From positions 1-11,919 of the forward strand of contig JBMNGL010000012.1 in assembly GCA_050949825.1 (NCBI GenBank): a stretch of DNA of 11,919 bases, read 5' to 3'. The notes beneath the pieces are model-generated. The model saw nothing but the letters and a program-made list of their open reading frames with translations, searched no databases and was not told the DNA's origin. The position numbers and the translations under genes are program-made. This DNA comes from DTU019 sp050949825 (GTDB lineage Bacteria > Bacillota > Syntrophomonadia > Syntrophomonadales > Syntrophomonadaceae). Of the stretch, positions 1 to 7,929 are shown piece after piece. The number at the start of each line of letters is the position of its first letter. Positions within the stretch are counted from its first letter, which is position 1.

Positions 1-32
1 GACCAACAATTGTCCTCCTGAGCAACCTACAA

Positions 33-120
33 TTGTCATCCTGAGCGAAGCGAAGGATCTTCCCCCGTGAGGCTATTCGCTGCGCGAAAGATCCTTCGGG
101 CGCTGCCCTCAGGATGACAA
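33..120. repeat. Palindromic repeat copy L1
   Basis: The outer arms GTCATCCTGAG and CTCAGGATGAC pair, the inner arms GAAGGATCTT and AAGATCCTTC pair, and the middle holds the small hairpin TTCGC-tgc-GCGAA. A side arm GGGC-gct-GCCC lies in the right half, giving a branched fold. About 27 bases past the core (gggggactttcatagcaatg) belong to the same unit. Confidence 0.85.
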
Positions 121-189
121 AAACCGGGGGACTTTCATAGCAATGTCAGGAGCGCTGCCCTTAAATACTGCCGTTGTCCTCCTGAGCGA

Positions 190-304
190 CCAACAATTGT
201 CCTCCTGAGCAACCTACAATTGTCATCCTGAGCGGCCTACAATTGTCATCCTGAGCGGCCTACAATTGTCATCCTGAGCAACCTATAATTGTCATCCTGA
301 GCGA
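190..304 (+). repeat. 23-bp minisatellite, five units
   Basis: Five consecutive 23-bp units start at 190, 213, 236, 259 and 282. Each contains acaattgt or ataattgt, followed by a CATCCTGAGC or CCTCCTGAGC tail. The last unit merges into the palindromic core at 289. The tail equals the outer tip of the palindrome, so the minisatellite looks like local amplification of one repeat end. Units abut without spacers, which excludes a CRISPR array. Confidence 0.85.
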
Positions 305-375
305 AGCGAAGGATCTTCCCCCGTGGGCTATTCGCTGCGCGAAAGATCCTTCGGGCGCTGCCCTCAGGATGACAA
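289..375. repeat. Palindromic repeat copy L2
   Basis: Same branched palindrome as at 33-120, one base shorter because 'gtgaggc' reads 'gtgggc' in the loop. It directly follows the 23-bp minisatellite, and its downstream flank is the same as that of the first copy. Confidence 0.85.
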
Positions 376-451
376 AAACCGGGGGACTTTCATAGCAATG
401 TCAGGAGCGCTGCCCTTAAATACTGCCGTTGTCCTCCTGAGCAACCTACAA

Positions 452-539
452 TTGTCATCCTGAGCGAAGCGAAGGATCTTTCCCCGTGAGGCTATTCGCT
501 GCGCGAAAGATCCTTCGGGCGCTGCCCTCAGGATGACAA
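452..539. repeat. Palindromic repeat copy L3, next to the ABC gene stop
   Basis: This is the third copy. Its flank matches the other copies up to 552 (aaaaccgggggact) and then switches to coding sequence, so the first two bases of the repeat-gene boundary overlap the TAG stop at 551-553. On the minus strand the hairpin begins 11 bases after the stop. It could protect the 3' end of the operon mRNA or assist termination, but no U-run follows, so it is not a classical intrinsic terminator. Confidence 0.85.
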
Positions 540-550
540 AAACCGGGGGA

Positions 551-2494
551 CTATTGGGCAACGGCGGTAAACTGGCTGTTGTAGAGCTCGGCATAGAAAC
601 CGTCCTGGGCCAGCAGTCCCCGGTGCGTCCCCTGTTCAACGATAGCGCCCTCATTCATCACCAGGATGAGATCCGCATCCCGTATGGTGGACAGACGATG
701 AGCGATGACAAAACTGGTGCGCCCCTGCATGAGATGGCCCATGGCCTTCTGTATCAAGAATTCCGTACGCGTATCCACATTGCTGGTAGCCTCATCCAGG
801 ATGAGTATAGCCGGATCGGCCAAAATGGCCCGAGCGATGGTTAAAAGCTGCTTCTGCCCCTGCGAAATGTTGGAAGCTTCTTCATTCAAAACCGTATCAT
901 AACCATCGGGCAGCGTCATAATAAAATGATGGGCATGAGCTGCCCGCGCCGCATTCTCGATTTCCTCCATAACGGCTCCTTCACGCCCATAAGCGATATT
1001 ATCGCGGATAGTGCCATTGAACAGCCAGGCATCCTGCAGAACCATGCCAAACATGGTGCGCAAATCGCCCCGCCTGATGTCGCGGATATCGACCCCATCC
1101 ACGGTTATACGCCCACCCTGCACCTCATAGAAGCGCATGATCAGGTTGACCAGGGTGGTCTTGCCGGCCCCGGTAGGCCCCACAATGGCCACCGTCTGCC
1201 CGGCTTCTACATTTATGTTCAGATCCTCCATCAGGGGAGGGCCGTCACCATAGCCAAAGCGAACCTGCTCAAAGCGGACCCTTCCTTTGGGAAAGGGAAT
1301 CACCGCAGCATCAAGCGGCTCTGGCACCTGTTCCTCTTCATCAAGTATGTCAAAAACCCGCTCCGCGGAAGCCACCGTGGACTGCAGGATATTGGCGATA
1401 TTGGCCACCTGCACAATGGGATGGGTAAACTGCCGAATATACTGCATAAAGGCCTGAATATCGCCTATGGCAATAACCCGCTGGGCCACTAAAAGCCCGC
1501 CCACCACACAGACCACCACATAGCCGATGTTATTGACAAAATTCAGGGCCGGAAAAATAAACCCGGACATGAACTGCGCCTTCCAGCCCACATTATAGAG
1601 ACGCTGATTGATTTCCTTGAATTTCGCCACCGACTCCTCTTCATGCCCGAAAACCTTGACAATCTTATGCCCGGCATACATCTCCTCCACATGCCCGTTC
1701 AATTCCCCCAGACACTTCTGCTGGGCGGCAAAATATTTATGCGAATAGCGGGCCACCCGGGCTGTCACCGCCACACTGACCGGCAGGGTCACAAAAGCAA
1801 TCAAGGTCATCAAAGGACTGATGGAAAGCATCATTATAATAATGCCTATCACCGTAACCAGAGAGGTAATCAACTGTGTCAGGCTCTGTTGCAAAGTATT
1901 GGCGATATTGTCCATATCATTGGTCACCCGGCTCAGGATTTCCCCATGGGTTTGCTGATCGAAATAACGCAAAGGCAGCCTATCCAGCTTGTCTTTGACA
2001 TCATTGCGCATCTGAAAAACTGTTTCCTGGGATACGCCGGCCATGATATAAGCCATGATATAGGACAGCAGAGCGCTAAACAGGTACAGCCCGACCAGCA
2101 ACAGCAGGATGCGGGCAATATAATCAAAATCAAAACCGGCCACCGGCTGCTGGCGCAGTTGCTCAATCAAATGCAGCGGCATATTATTATCCAGCGCCTG
2201 CTGCACCTGCAAATCACGCTGGTAACGAGCCCATACCCCTTCGCCCAATTTGGTGGTGGCCAGGCCCATGATCTTAGGGCCGGCGATGGAAAACACGGTG
2301 CTGGCGATGGCCAGAAAAAACACCACTGCAAAACGGCTTTGCTGCGGCTGCAGATAGTAAGCCAGCCGTTTCATGGTGCCTTTGAAATCGCGGGCCTTCT
2401 GAACCGGCATACCCATGGCACCGCGGCGGCCCGGACCCATCCGGCCCGGCGGCCGTGCCGGGGCTTTGCTTTTTCCGGCCTCATGGCTACTCAT
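551..2494 (-). CDS. Heterodimeric ABC exporter, subunit with canonical Walker B (TM288/BmrD-like)
   Basis: This 647-residue half-transporter has an N-terminal membrane domain followed by an ATPase domain. A Gly/Arg/Pro-rich N-terminal extension covers about residues 1-45, and membrane helices lie around 55-75, 125-150, 205-248 and 310-355. The nucleotide-binding domain has Walker A GPTGAGKTT (439-447), Q-loop Q487, a signature altered to ISQGQ (543-547), Walker B ILILDE with catalytic Glu568, and H-loop His599. The altered signature combined with an intact Walker B and His is typical of the 'consensus' partner in heterodimers such as TM287/288 or BmrCD, known for drug or lipid-like export. 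It starts 2 bases after the stop of the partner gene, with a GAGGAGGAG ribosome binding site inside the partner's end, so the two are likely co-translated. The substrate cannot be told from sequence. Confidence 0.93.
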   Translation of the reverse strand: MSSHEAGKSKAPARPPGRMGPGRRGAMGMPVQKARDFKGTMKRLAYYLQPQQSRFAVVFFLAIASTVFSIAGPKIMGLATTKLGEGVWARYQRDLQVQQALDNNMPLHLIEQLRQQPVAGFDFDYIARILLLLVGLYLFSALLSYIMAYIMAGVSQETVFQMRNDVKDKLDRLPLRYFDQQTHGEILSRVTNDMDNIANTLQQSLTQLITSLVTVIGIIIMMLSISPLMTLIAFVTLPVSVAVTARVARYSHKYFAAQQKCLGELNGHVEEMYAGHKIVKVFGHEEESVAKFKEINQRLYNVGWKAQFMSGFIFPALNFVNNIGYVVVCVVGGLLVAQRVIAIGDIQAFMQYIRQFTHPIVQVANIANILQSTVASAERVFDILDEEEQVPEPLDAAVIPFPKGRVRFEQVRFGYGDGPPLMEDLNINVEAGQTVAIVGPTGAGKTTLVNLIMRFYEVQGGRITVDGVDIRDIRRGDLRTMFGMVLQDAWLFNGTIRDNIAYGREGAVMEEIENAARAAHAHHFIMTLPDGYDTVLNEEASNISQGQKQLLTIARAILADPAILILDEATSNVDTRTEFLIQKAMGHLMQGRTSFVIAHRLSTIRDADLILVMNEGAIVEQGTHRGLLAQDGFYAELYNSQFTAVAQ

Positions 2495-2496
2495 AA

Positions 2497-4224
2497 TTAA
2501 GCGATCTCCTCCTCTGACAGCTGTGAAAATACAATTTCCCGGTACACCTGGCAGCTTTTAAGCAGTTCCTGGTGGCGGCCCAGCCCCACCACACGGCCTT
2601 CATCCAGGACCAGGATGCGGTCCGCATCTATCACCGTACTGACCCGTTGTGCCACCATAATTACCGTAGCCTGGCCGCTTGCACGCTTCAAAGAGGCGCG
2701 CAGCCGGGCATCGGTTTTAAAATCCAGGGCTGAAAAGCTATCGTCCAGGATTAAAATATCCGCTTTGCGCACCAGGGCGCGGGCAATGGATAAACGCTGC
2801 TTCTGCCCCCCGGAAAGGTTAGCGCCCCCTTGCGAAATGGCAGCATCATAACCATCCGGCATAAGCTCGATAAAATCACTGGCCTGGGCCACCTGGGCCG
2901 CATAGCGCACCTCTTCTGCACTGGCTTCGGGATTGCCATAGCGAATATTTTCCGCTACGGTGCCGCTGAACAGCACCGGGGTCTGGGGTACAAAACCGAT
3001 TTTGGCGCGCAGATCTGCCTGTGTCATCTCGCGCACATCCATGCCCTGAACCAGCACCTGCCCGCTGTCCACATCATAGAAACGCGGGATCAGATTGATC
3101 AAAGTCGATTTGCCCGAACCGGTGCCGCCGATGATGGCCGTCACCTCGCCCGGACCGGCGGCAAAGGAAATATCCTTAAGCACCGGCTCAGCCGCGCCCG
3201 GATAAGAGAAGCTGACCTGGCGAAATTCCACCTGCCCCCGTGTTCCCGCAGGGGCTTGAGGCTGGGGCGGATCCACAATGTCCGCCTCCAGGTCCAGGAC
3301 CTCATTGATGCGCAAGGCCGAAGCCTCAGCCCGCGGCAGCATAACAAACATAAAGGTCACCATTATAATGGAAAACATAATCAGCATGGCATACTGAATA
3401 AAGGCCATCATATCGCCGATCTGCATGCTGTTCTGGCTGATGCGCAGCCCGCCGAACCAGACGATGGCCACCGAAGTCAGGTTCATGCCGATATTCATGG
3501 CCGGATGCATAGCGGCCATTATGCGATTCACCCGAATGGCATTGTCAGTCAAATCACGATTGGCCGCCCCAAAGCGCCTGCTCTCGTAAGACAAACGGTT
3601 AAAAGCCCGGATGACACGGATCCCGGTCAGATTCTCCCGCAGCACCAGATTGACCTGGTCCAGTTTAATCTGCATGGCTTTGAACAGGGGCACCACCAGC
3701 CGGGCAATCAGGGCAATGGAGAGCAGCATCAGGGGCAGCACCACCGCCAGCAGCATAGTCAGGGCAGGATCGCGGGTGTAGGCCATGAAAATACCGCCCA
3801 CACACATGATCGGAGCGGTGACCATAAAACGCAGCCCCACCACCAGCAGGGTCTGCACCTGGGTGATGTCATTGGTGGTGCGGGTAATCAGCGAAGCCGT
3901 GCCGATCTGGTCAATTTCATGCAGCGAGTAACTGCTCACCCGGGTAAACACCCGGTCGCGGATGTCGCGCCCGAAGCTCATGCCGATGATGGCCGCCAGG
4001 CAGCTGGCCGCGATGGAGCACAGACTGCCGCCCAGGGCAACCAGCAGCATATAGCGGCCCACCCGCCAGATATAGGCAGTATCGCCCTTCATCATGCCGT
4101 TGTTCACCATGGCCGCCATCAGCGTAGGCAGGTACAGATCAGCCAGCGATTGGGCCAAGAGCACCACTCCTACCAGCACCAGTATGCCAGTATACGGCTT
4201 TAAACCGCCAAATAATTTCCACAT
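2497..4224 (-). CDS. Heterodimeric ABC exporter, subunit with degenerate ATPase site (TM287/BmrC-like)
   Basis: This is a 575-residue half-transporter in the usual membrane-domain then ATPase order. Membrane helices lie near residues 12-32, 56-85, 128-148, 153-180, 243-262 and 272-296. The ATPase domain has Walker A GGTGSGKST (366-374), Q-loop Q414 and a canonical LSGGQ signature (470-474). Walker B ends in Asp495 where the catalytic Glu normally stands, and the H-loop His is replaced by Gln526. This is the degenerate-site partner of the downstream subunit: its LSGGQ completes the partner's active site, and its own site is probably ATP-binding but poorly hydrolytic. I chose the ATG at 4222-4224 because GGGAG lies 11 bases upstream and family members start near MxKLxxxLKPY. 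An in-frame TTG at 4249-4251 would add nine residues but has a poor ribosome binding site. First gene of the operon. Confidence 0.92.
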   Translation of the reverse strand: MWKLFGGLKPYTGILVLVGVVLLAQSLADLYLPTLMAAMVNNGMMKGDTAYIWRVGRYMLLVALGGSLCSIAASCLAAIIGMSFGRDIRDRVFTRVSSYSLHEIDQIGTASLITRTTNDITQVQTLLVVGLRFMVTAPIMCVGGIFMAYTRDPALTMLLAVVLPLMLLSIALIARLVVPLFKAMQIKLDQVNLVLRENLTGIRVIRAFNRLSYESRRFGAANRDLTDNAIRVNRIMAAMHPAMNIGMNLTSVAIVWFGGLRISQNSMQIGDMMAFIQYAMLIMFSIIMVTFMFVMLPRAEASALRINEVLDLEADIVDPPQPQAPAGTRGQVEFRQVSFSYPGAAEPVLKDISFAAGPGEVTAIIGGTGSGKSTLINLIPRFYDVDSGQVLVQGMDVREMTQADLRAKIGFVPQTPVLFSGTVAENIRYGNPEASAEEVRYAAQVAQASDFIELMPDGYDAAISQGGANLSGGQKQRLSIARALVRKADILILDDSFSALDFKTDARLRASLKRASGQATVIMVAQRVSTVIDADRILVLDEGRVVGLGRHQELLKSCQVYREIVFSQLSEEEIA

Positions 4225-4283
4225 TACATTAAAAACTCCCTGAAAAGCCAAAATGACTTGCTGGCCTTTTTTCCACTAATGGT

Positions 4284-4311
4284 ATTATAACCGTTGTCAT
4301 TGCAATGAGAA
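4284..4311 (-). promoter_or_regulatory. Predicted sigma-A-type promoter of the ABC operon
   Basis: On the minus strand a perfect TATAAT (plus-strand 4284-4289) follows TTCTCA (4306-4311; 4 of 6 to TTGACA) with a 16-base spacer, about 60 bases before the ATG at 4224. The -35 side lies inside the edge of the right-hand repeat array. No other good promoter is visible between this and the gene. Confidence 0.55.
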
Positions 4312-4323
4312 GCCCCCTGTTTT

Positions 4324-4377
4324 GTCATCCCGAAGGCAGCCCCCGGTCATGTCATCCTGAGGGCAGCGCCCGGTCAT
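4324..4377 (+). repeat. 27-bp tandem units before palindrome R1
   Basis: Two abutting 27-bp units (4324-4350, 4351-4377) read GTCATCC(T/C)GA, then GGCAGC, then CCCGGTCAT. They repeat the outer tip and side arm of the palindrome that follows. The same unit recurs once at 4525-4551 and twice at 4699-4752, always directly before a core. Confidence 0.85.
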
Positions 4378-4462
4378 GTCATCCTGAGGGCAAAGCCCGA
4401 AGGATCTTTCGCGCAGCGAACAACCCCCGGGAAAAGATCCTTCGCTTCGCTCAGGATGACAA
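4378..4462. repeat. Palindromic repeat copy R1
   Basis: Outer arms GTCATCCTGAG/CTCAGGATGAC, inner arms GAAGGATC/GATCCTTC, central hairpin TTCGC-gca-GCGAA. The side arm is GGGC-aaa-GCCC here, against GGGC-agc-GCCC in the (reverse-complemented) left array: the stem is kept while the loop differs, which supports a real fold. Confidence 0.85.
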
Positions 4463-4551
4463 CAGGGAAGGCTCAAGATGACACCAGCAGGGTTTTGTCA
4501 TAGCTATGAAAGCCTCGTGTTTATGTCATCCTGAGGGCAGCGCCCGGTCAT

Positions 4552-4636
4552 GTCATCCTGAGGGCAAAGCCCGAAGGATCTTGCGCGCAGCGAACAACCC
4601 CCGGGAAAAGATCCTTCGCTTCGCTCAGGATGACAA
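4552..4636. repeat. Palindromic repeat copy R2
   Basis: Almost identical to copy R1, with one change (cttTcgcgc to cttGcgcgc) next to the central hairpin. It is followed by the same 60-base flank as R1, so this pair arose by tandem duplication of a 174-bp unit. Confidence 0.85.
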
Positions 4637-4752
4637 CAGGGAAGGCTCAAGATGACACCAGCAGGGTTTTGTCATAGCTATGAAAGCCTCGTGTTTATGT
4701 CATCCCGAAGGCAGCGCCCGGTTTTGTCATCCTGAGGGCAAAGCCCGGTCAT

Positions 4753-4836
4753 GTCATCCTGAGGGCAAAGCCCGAAGGATCTTTCGCGCAGCGAACAACC
4801 CCCGGGAAAAGATCCTTCGCTTCGCACCGGATGACA
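4753..4836. repeat. Palindromic repeat copy R3, worn right arm
   Basis: Third core. Its right outer arm reads CACCGGATGACA instead of CTCAGGATGACA, so the outer stem is weakened. After it the repeat flank is lost and the sequence becomes unique. This is the outer edge of the array. Confidence 0.8.
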
Positions 4837-5067
4837 CCTGACAGCAAAGCCCGAGGGTTCTTCTAATTGGAGTGACGTTTTCGTTTATCGTGATGCCTTG
4901 TGGCAAGGCTCTCTCCGGCCTTAACCATCTTCCCCTGCCACAATAACAGCCCTCTTCCCGGCGCTGCAGCCTTTTGTGCTATCGGTAAAGTTATTGCTCC
5001 TCACCATGCGGATGGCATAAAACGACATAATATCACAAATTACACCGGGTTATATATACAAAAATTA
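4837..5067. other. Non-coding spacer with one short hairpin
   Basis: I see no gene here. A perfect 6-bp hairpin GCCTTG-tgg-CAAGGC lies at 4895-4909 but has no U-run. From about 5030 the sequence turns strongly AT-rich, leading into the conserved leader. No convincing promoter could be picked. Confidence 0.6.
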
Positions 5068-5343
5068 TGCTTACACTGACATCAGACCCAATTTGTAAAA
5101 AAATTAATGAAAAATTTTGTGGAAATGAAGGTAACAATTGGTTATCATTGTATTCAGGGTAAACAATATAGAGAAAATACCTTACTTATCTTACTTGTAA
5201 GCAGTAGCCCAATATCCACAACTAAATAACCTAATCACAAGGACTGCCAGGCTGTGAAGCCTTTATTTGCAGTGCTTTATTTTAATGTGCGCATCGAAGC
5301 GGGACCTGCTTCGGCCTAACAGAATTATATAGGAGGGGAGAAA
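5068..5343 (+). promoter_or_regulatory. Duplicated leader, copy 1, upstream of the SLH gene
   Basis: This leader shares ordered sequence blocks with 11310-11515. The blocks are TGACATCAGACC (5077-5088), TTGTAAAAAAA (5093-5103), TGTGGAAATGAAG (5118-5130), an 18-base block around TTATCATTG (5135-5152), ACTTGTAAGCAGTAGCCC (5193-5210) and ACTGCCAGGCTG (5243-5254). Visible structures are AGGCT-gtga-AGCCT (5249-5262) and CGAAGC/GCTTCG (5295-5313). A possible stress-sigma-like promoter is GTGGAA (5119-5124), 15 bases, GGTTAT (5140-5145); both elements recur at the same spacing in copy 2. A strong AGGAGGGGAG ribosome binding site ends at 5340. I match it to no known riboswitch. Confidence 0.65.
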
Positions 5344-7722
5344 TTGCGTAACAAGAAATGGATCAGCCTGATCATCACTCTGACCTTGATGTGTACCATG
5401 GTATGCGGCGGCTTTGTTACTGCGGCTGCCGGAGCCAACGGATTCAAAGACACCGGGGCTCACTGGGCCAAAGCGGACATTGACGAAATGGTGGCCAAAG
5501 GCATTGTGCAAGGCTACTCTGCGGACAACACCTTCCGACCGGACAACACCATTACCAGGGCCGAATTTGTCACCCTGGTAAACCGCGCCTTCCAATTCAC
5601 TACCCCAGCAACAACACAGTTTACCGACGTTGCACCTGCCGACTGGTACGCCCAGCAGGTATCCTGTGCAGTTGCAGCAGGATATATCCAGGGATTCGGG
5701 GACGGCACCTTCAAACCCCAAAATCTCATCACCCGCCAGGAAGTTTTCACCATGATTGCGAGGGTATTGAAATTGGATCTATCCAGCGATAATACCATTT
5801 TACAGCGTTTACAAGACGGCGCCCAGATTCCCGAATGGAGCCGCGGCGCTATCATCGCCCTTCTGGAAAAAGGCCTTATCACTGCCTACCCGGACAACAC
5901 CCTGAGATTTGCCCAAAATATGACCCGCGGCGAGTCGGTAGTTTTCCTGAAACGCAGCATGGCTGCCGAACCCGGGGTGACACCTCTAAAAGACTCCAGG
6001 GTATTTGATGCCGCCGGGTTTTTTGACGGGCAAAACGCGGTTATCGACGGCAATGTCACCGTTACCGCCCGGGATGTATCATTAAAGAACTGGATCATCA
6101 ACGGCGACCTGATCATTGACTCCTCAGTCGGCAATGGCACTGTATCTCTGCGCAATGTGCAGGTCAAAGGGACAATATATGTACGGGGCGGTTCTATAAT
6201 TGAAATGAATGGCAACGCTCCCAGTGTCAAGGTGGAATCCAAAGACACCACCTTTAAACTGTTCAGCGGCACCATAGACCTGTTTGAAGCCGCCGCCCCG
6301 GCTTCCGACTGCACCCTTTATGTGGCCAGTGGTGCTACGGTGAAAAAGGTCATCCTCAATTCACTCACCCGCTTGACCGGCAGCGGCCTTATCGTTCTCG
6401 CCCAGGTCAACGCAGACGGTTCAACCCGCTCACCCAATATCAACATCCAGACCGTACAATACGCCCCGGGTGTAACTGAACTAAAAATCTCCACAGCCGG
6501 CACCGGCGGAGGCGGTGGAGGCGGACCCAGCTCCTCTGAGTCTGCTGAAAAGACCGCGGCCCGTGACTCATTAGTCTCATTATATAAGGCCATAGCCGGG
6601 GTAACCTATAGCAGCGATGTGGCCACATTCCAACAGAATCTGCAGGATTTTGAAAACCAGCAATTGGATACCCTGCAGGAATTGGTGGGCAGTAAGGTGA
6701 AGATGGGTGATTTCTTTGACCTGGCCCTTGCAGTAAAAGCCGAACTGCTGGATATAATGTCAGGGAACAAGAGCACCCTGGTCGGCCTCAAGAATGCCTC
6801 TGATAAGGAAATACAGGAGCAAATAATTGCCTGGACCATTGACGCCATTGATAATGTATGCGCCCGGCCTGAATACTCCTGGTTCAAAGGGGCCATCAAT
6901 GATCTGGGCTTGACTGTAGATAAAATAGCAGAGCAGCAGGTGGTTTTAGCTGATCTGGCCGATCCTGAAATGGAGGCCCGCACCGCCCTGGTGCTGGGCT
7001 ATATTCGCGCCAATACATTGTTGACCGGCGGCAGCTGCGGTCTGGACAAAGGTGCATCCACTACCTATACCCTGACTATTCTTAACAAAAATCCTGATGG
7101 CAAGGCAAATGAATTATTTGACTGGCACAGCAGCACGGACAGCGTGGCCCGATTTGATAGTGTGTATAATCCTCTGACCGCTGGTGATTCGGCCGGCTCC
7201 ACCACCATCACCGCCCGCCGTATGAACAGCAGCGATAGTCTGGATTATGTCTTGAAATTCAAGGTGGGAGTGGATCAAAGCGCGCCAAAGATTGAAACCA
7301 CCCGCCTCTATGATGCCCTTGCAGGCGAGGCCTACAAACTACAGCTTCATGCTTACGGCGGCGATGGCACCTATGCCTGGAGCGTAAGCAGCGGAGCTCT
7401 TCCCCCGGGCATGAGCCTGAGCGATGGCATTCTCAGCGGTTTACCCACCAGCGCCGGCACCTACGACTTTACCATCAAAGTAAGCAGTAACAGCATTGAT
7501 GCTACTCAGGCCTACCGCCTGACCGTCAATCCCAATACCGGTCAACGCGACAAGCTGGCCTATAAATTGGGCCAGGCCAGCTACTTCCTGGAGCAGCCGG
7601 AAAAGGACAACATCCAGGCTGCGCAGGGCAAAACCATGAGCCTGACCTCTACCCAGTGGGAAACCGTAATTGATCCGCTATTGACCACAGAGGTCATCAA
7701 GAGACTGAATAGTAAACCTTAA
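5344..7722 (+). CDS. Secreted S-layer-homology protein with beta-helix-like and Ig-like domains
   Basis: A 792-residue exported surface protein. The signal peptide is about residues 1-28 (MRNKK, a hydrophobic core, then small residues around FVTAAAG). Three SLH domains follow at about 33-80, 93-140 and 160-203, with ITRAE, ITRQE and MTRGE motifs. SLH domains are known to anchor proteins non-covalently to secondary cell-wall polysaccharide. Residues about 220-385 are short repeating beta strands (VIDGNVTVTA, WIINGDLIID and so on), resembling a beta-helix. A glycine linker (387-395), a helical region (400-556), a beta-rich region (560-645) and a putative Ig domain of the He_PIG type (about 650-728, with LPPGMSLSDGILSGLPTSAG) come next. 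The TTG start at 5344 is chosen because AGGAGGGGAG sits just upstream and the signal peptide begins there. Probably a structural or adhesive envelope component; no enzyme motif is seen. Confidence 0.9.
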   Translation: MRNKKWISLIITLTLMCTMVCGGFVTAAAGANGFKDTGAHWAKADIDEMVAKGIVQGYSADNTFRPDNTITRAEFVTLVNRAFQFTTPATTQFTDVAPADWYAQQVSCAVAAGYIQGFGDGTFKPQNLITRQEVFTMIARVLKLDLSSDNTILQRLQDGAQIPEWSRGAIIALLEKGLITAYPDNTLRFAQNMTRGESVVFLKRSMAAEPGVTPLKDSRVFDAAGFFDGQNAVIDGNVTVTARDVSLKNWIINGDLIIDSSVGNGTVSLRNVQVKGTIYVRGGSIIEMNGNAPSVKVESKDTTFKLFSGTIDLFEAAAPASDCTLYVASGATVKKVILNSLTRLTGSGLIVLAQVNADGSTRSPNINIQTVQYAPGVTELKISTAGTGGGGGGGPSSSESAEKTAARDSLVSLYKAIAGVTYSSDVATFQQNLQDFENQQLDTLQELVGSKVKMGDFFDLALAVKAELLDIMSGNKSTLVGLKNASDKEIQEQIIAWTIDAIDNVCARPEYSWFKGAINDLGLTVDKIAEQQVVLADLADPEMEARTALVLGYIRANTLLTGGSCGLDKGASTTYTLTILNKNPDGKANELFDWHSSTDSVARFDSVYNPLTAGDSAGSTTITARRMNSSDSLDYVLKFKVGVDQSAPKIETTRLYDALAGEAYKLQLHAYGGDGTYAWSVSSGALPPGMSLSDGILSGLPTSAGTYDFTIKVSSNSIDATQAYRLTVNPNTGQRDKLAYKLGQASYFLEQPEKDNIQAAQGKTMSLTSTQWETVIDPLLTTEVIKRLNSKP

Positions 7723-7797
7723 GAGGATACCCGGGAAAGTTCAAAGCTCTTTTTACCGATAAAAATAACAAACCATAGCAGAAATCACTGGCAAACC

Positions 7798-7850
7798 GTT
7801 TCCCTGATACGCCCCAGGATTAACATTAATCCCGGGGCCTGATGGGAAAC
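7798..7850. other. Strong interrupted palindrome between the two SLH genes
   Basis: The arms GTTTCCC/GGGAAAC, GCCCC/GGGGC and GGATTA/TAATCC nest around an ACAT loop, giving 18 pairs with two internal loops in 53 bases. No U-run follows on either strand, so a simple intrinsic terminator is unlikely. It may be a processed mRNA hairpin, a protein-binding site or part of a leader RNA. The 207-base gap 7723-7929 holds nothing else that I can name. Confidence 0.6.
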
Positions 7851-7929
7851 CCGGCGGGGGATACAGAACCAGCATGTGGCAATGAATCCTGGCGGTCCGG
7901 CCAAAAACAAAAAACGGAGTGATTCGAAT

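Larger units (their letters stand above)
1..550. repeat. Array of three-armed palindromic repeats, left of the ABC operon
   Basis: This gene-free stretch consists almost wholly of repeats. Three palindromic cores (33-120, 289-375, 452-539) sit inside longer direct repeats of 163-164 bp (12-175 and 268-430, with a third unit starting at 431 that is cut short at the neighbouring gene). A short tandem repeat fills 190-304. The array continues beyond the window start. Such GTCATCCTGAGC/GAAGCGAAGGATC palindromes are common intergenic repeats in several bacterial phyla; I know of no transposase tied to them. The array lies directly 3' of the minus-strand ABC operon, and its last unit runs into that operon's stop codon. 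Confidence 0.9.
4293..4836. repeat. Array of three-armed palindromic repeats, right of the ABC operon, inverted relative to the left array
   Basis: The array has three palindromic cores at 4378-4462, 4552-4636 and 4753-4836. The first two sit in a 174-bp direct repeat (4351-4524, 4525-4698); the third is 201 bp on because one extra 27-bp unit is present. Compared with positions 1-550 the cores are reverse-complemented. The flanks match too: GCTATGAAAG followed by a C/G-rich run and TTTGTCATCC or TTATGTCATCC occurs here and, inverted, in the left array. A degenerate flank (cattgcaatgagaag) marks the array's left edge, next to the predicted ABC promoter. Confidence 0.88.

Noticed and set aside
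190..304. CRISPR-like short repeats
   Set aside because: The 23-bp units abut with no unique spacers, and no cas genes are present.
452..539. Intrinsic terminator of the exporter operon
   Set aside because: The hairpin is strong but no U-run follows on the minus strand; kept as a repeat only.
1..550. Insertion sequence or MITE with target-site duplication
   Set aside because: No transposase is present and no clear target duplication could be found around the arrays.
2830..4203. Long plus-strand open frame of 457 codons inside the exporter gene
   Set aside because: It is antisense to a well-supported ABC subunit, is rich in His and Gln as expected from a shadow frame, and shows no domain.
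5115..5140. Sigma-54 promoter in the duplicated leader (TGG...GC pattern)
   Set aside because: Spacing between GG and GC is 11 in copy 2 and the GC is missing in copy 1.
7723..7929. c-di-GMP riboswitch, suggested by GGCAAACC at 7790-7797
   Set aside because: The rest of the class I consensus (GACGCAAAGCC and the tetraloop receptor) is absent.
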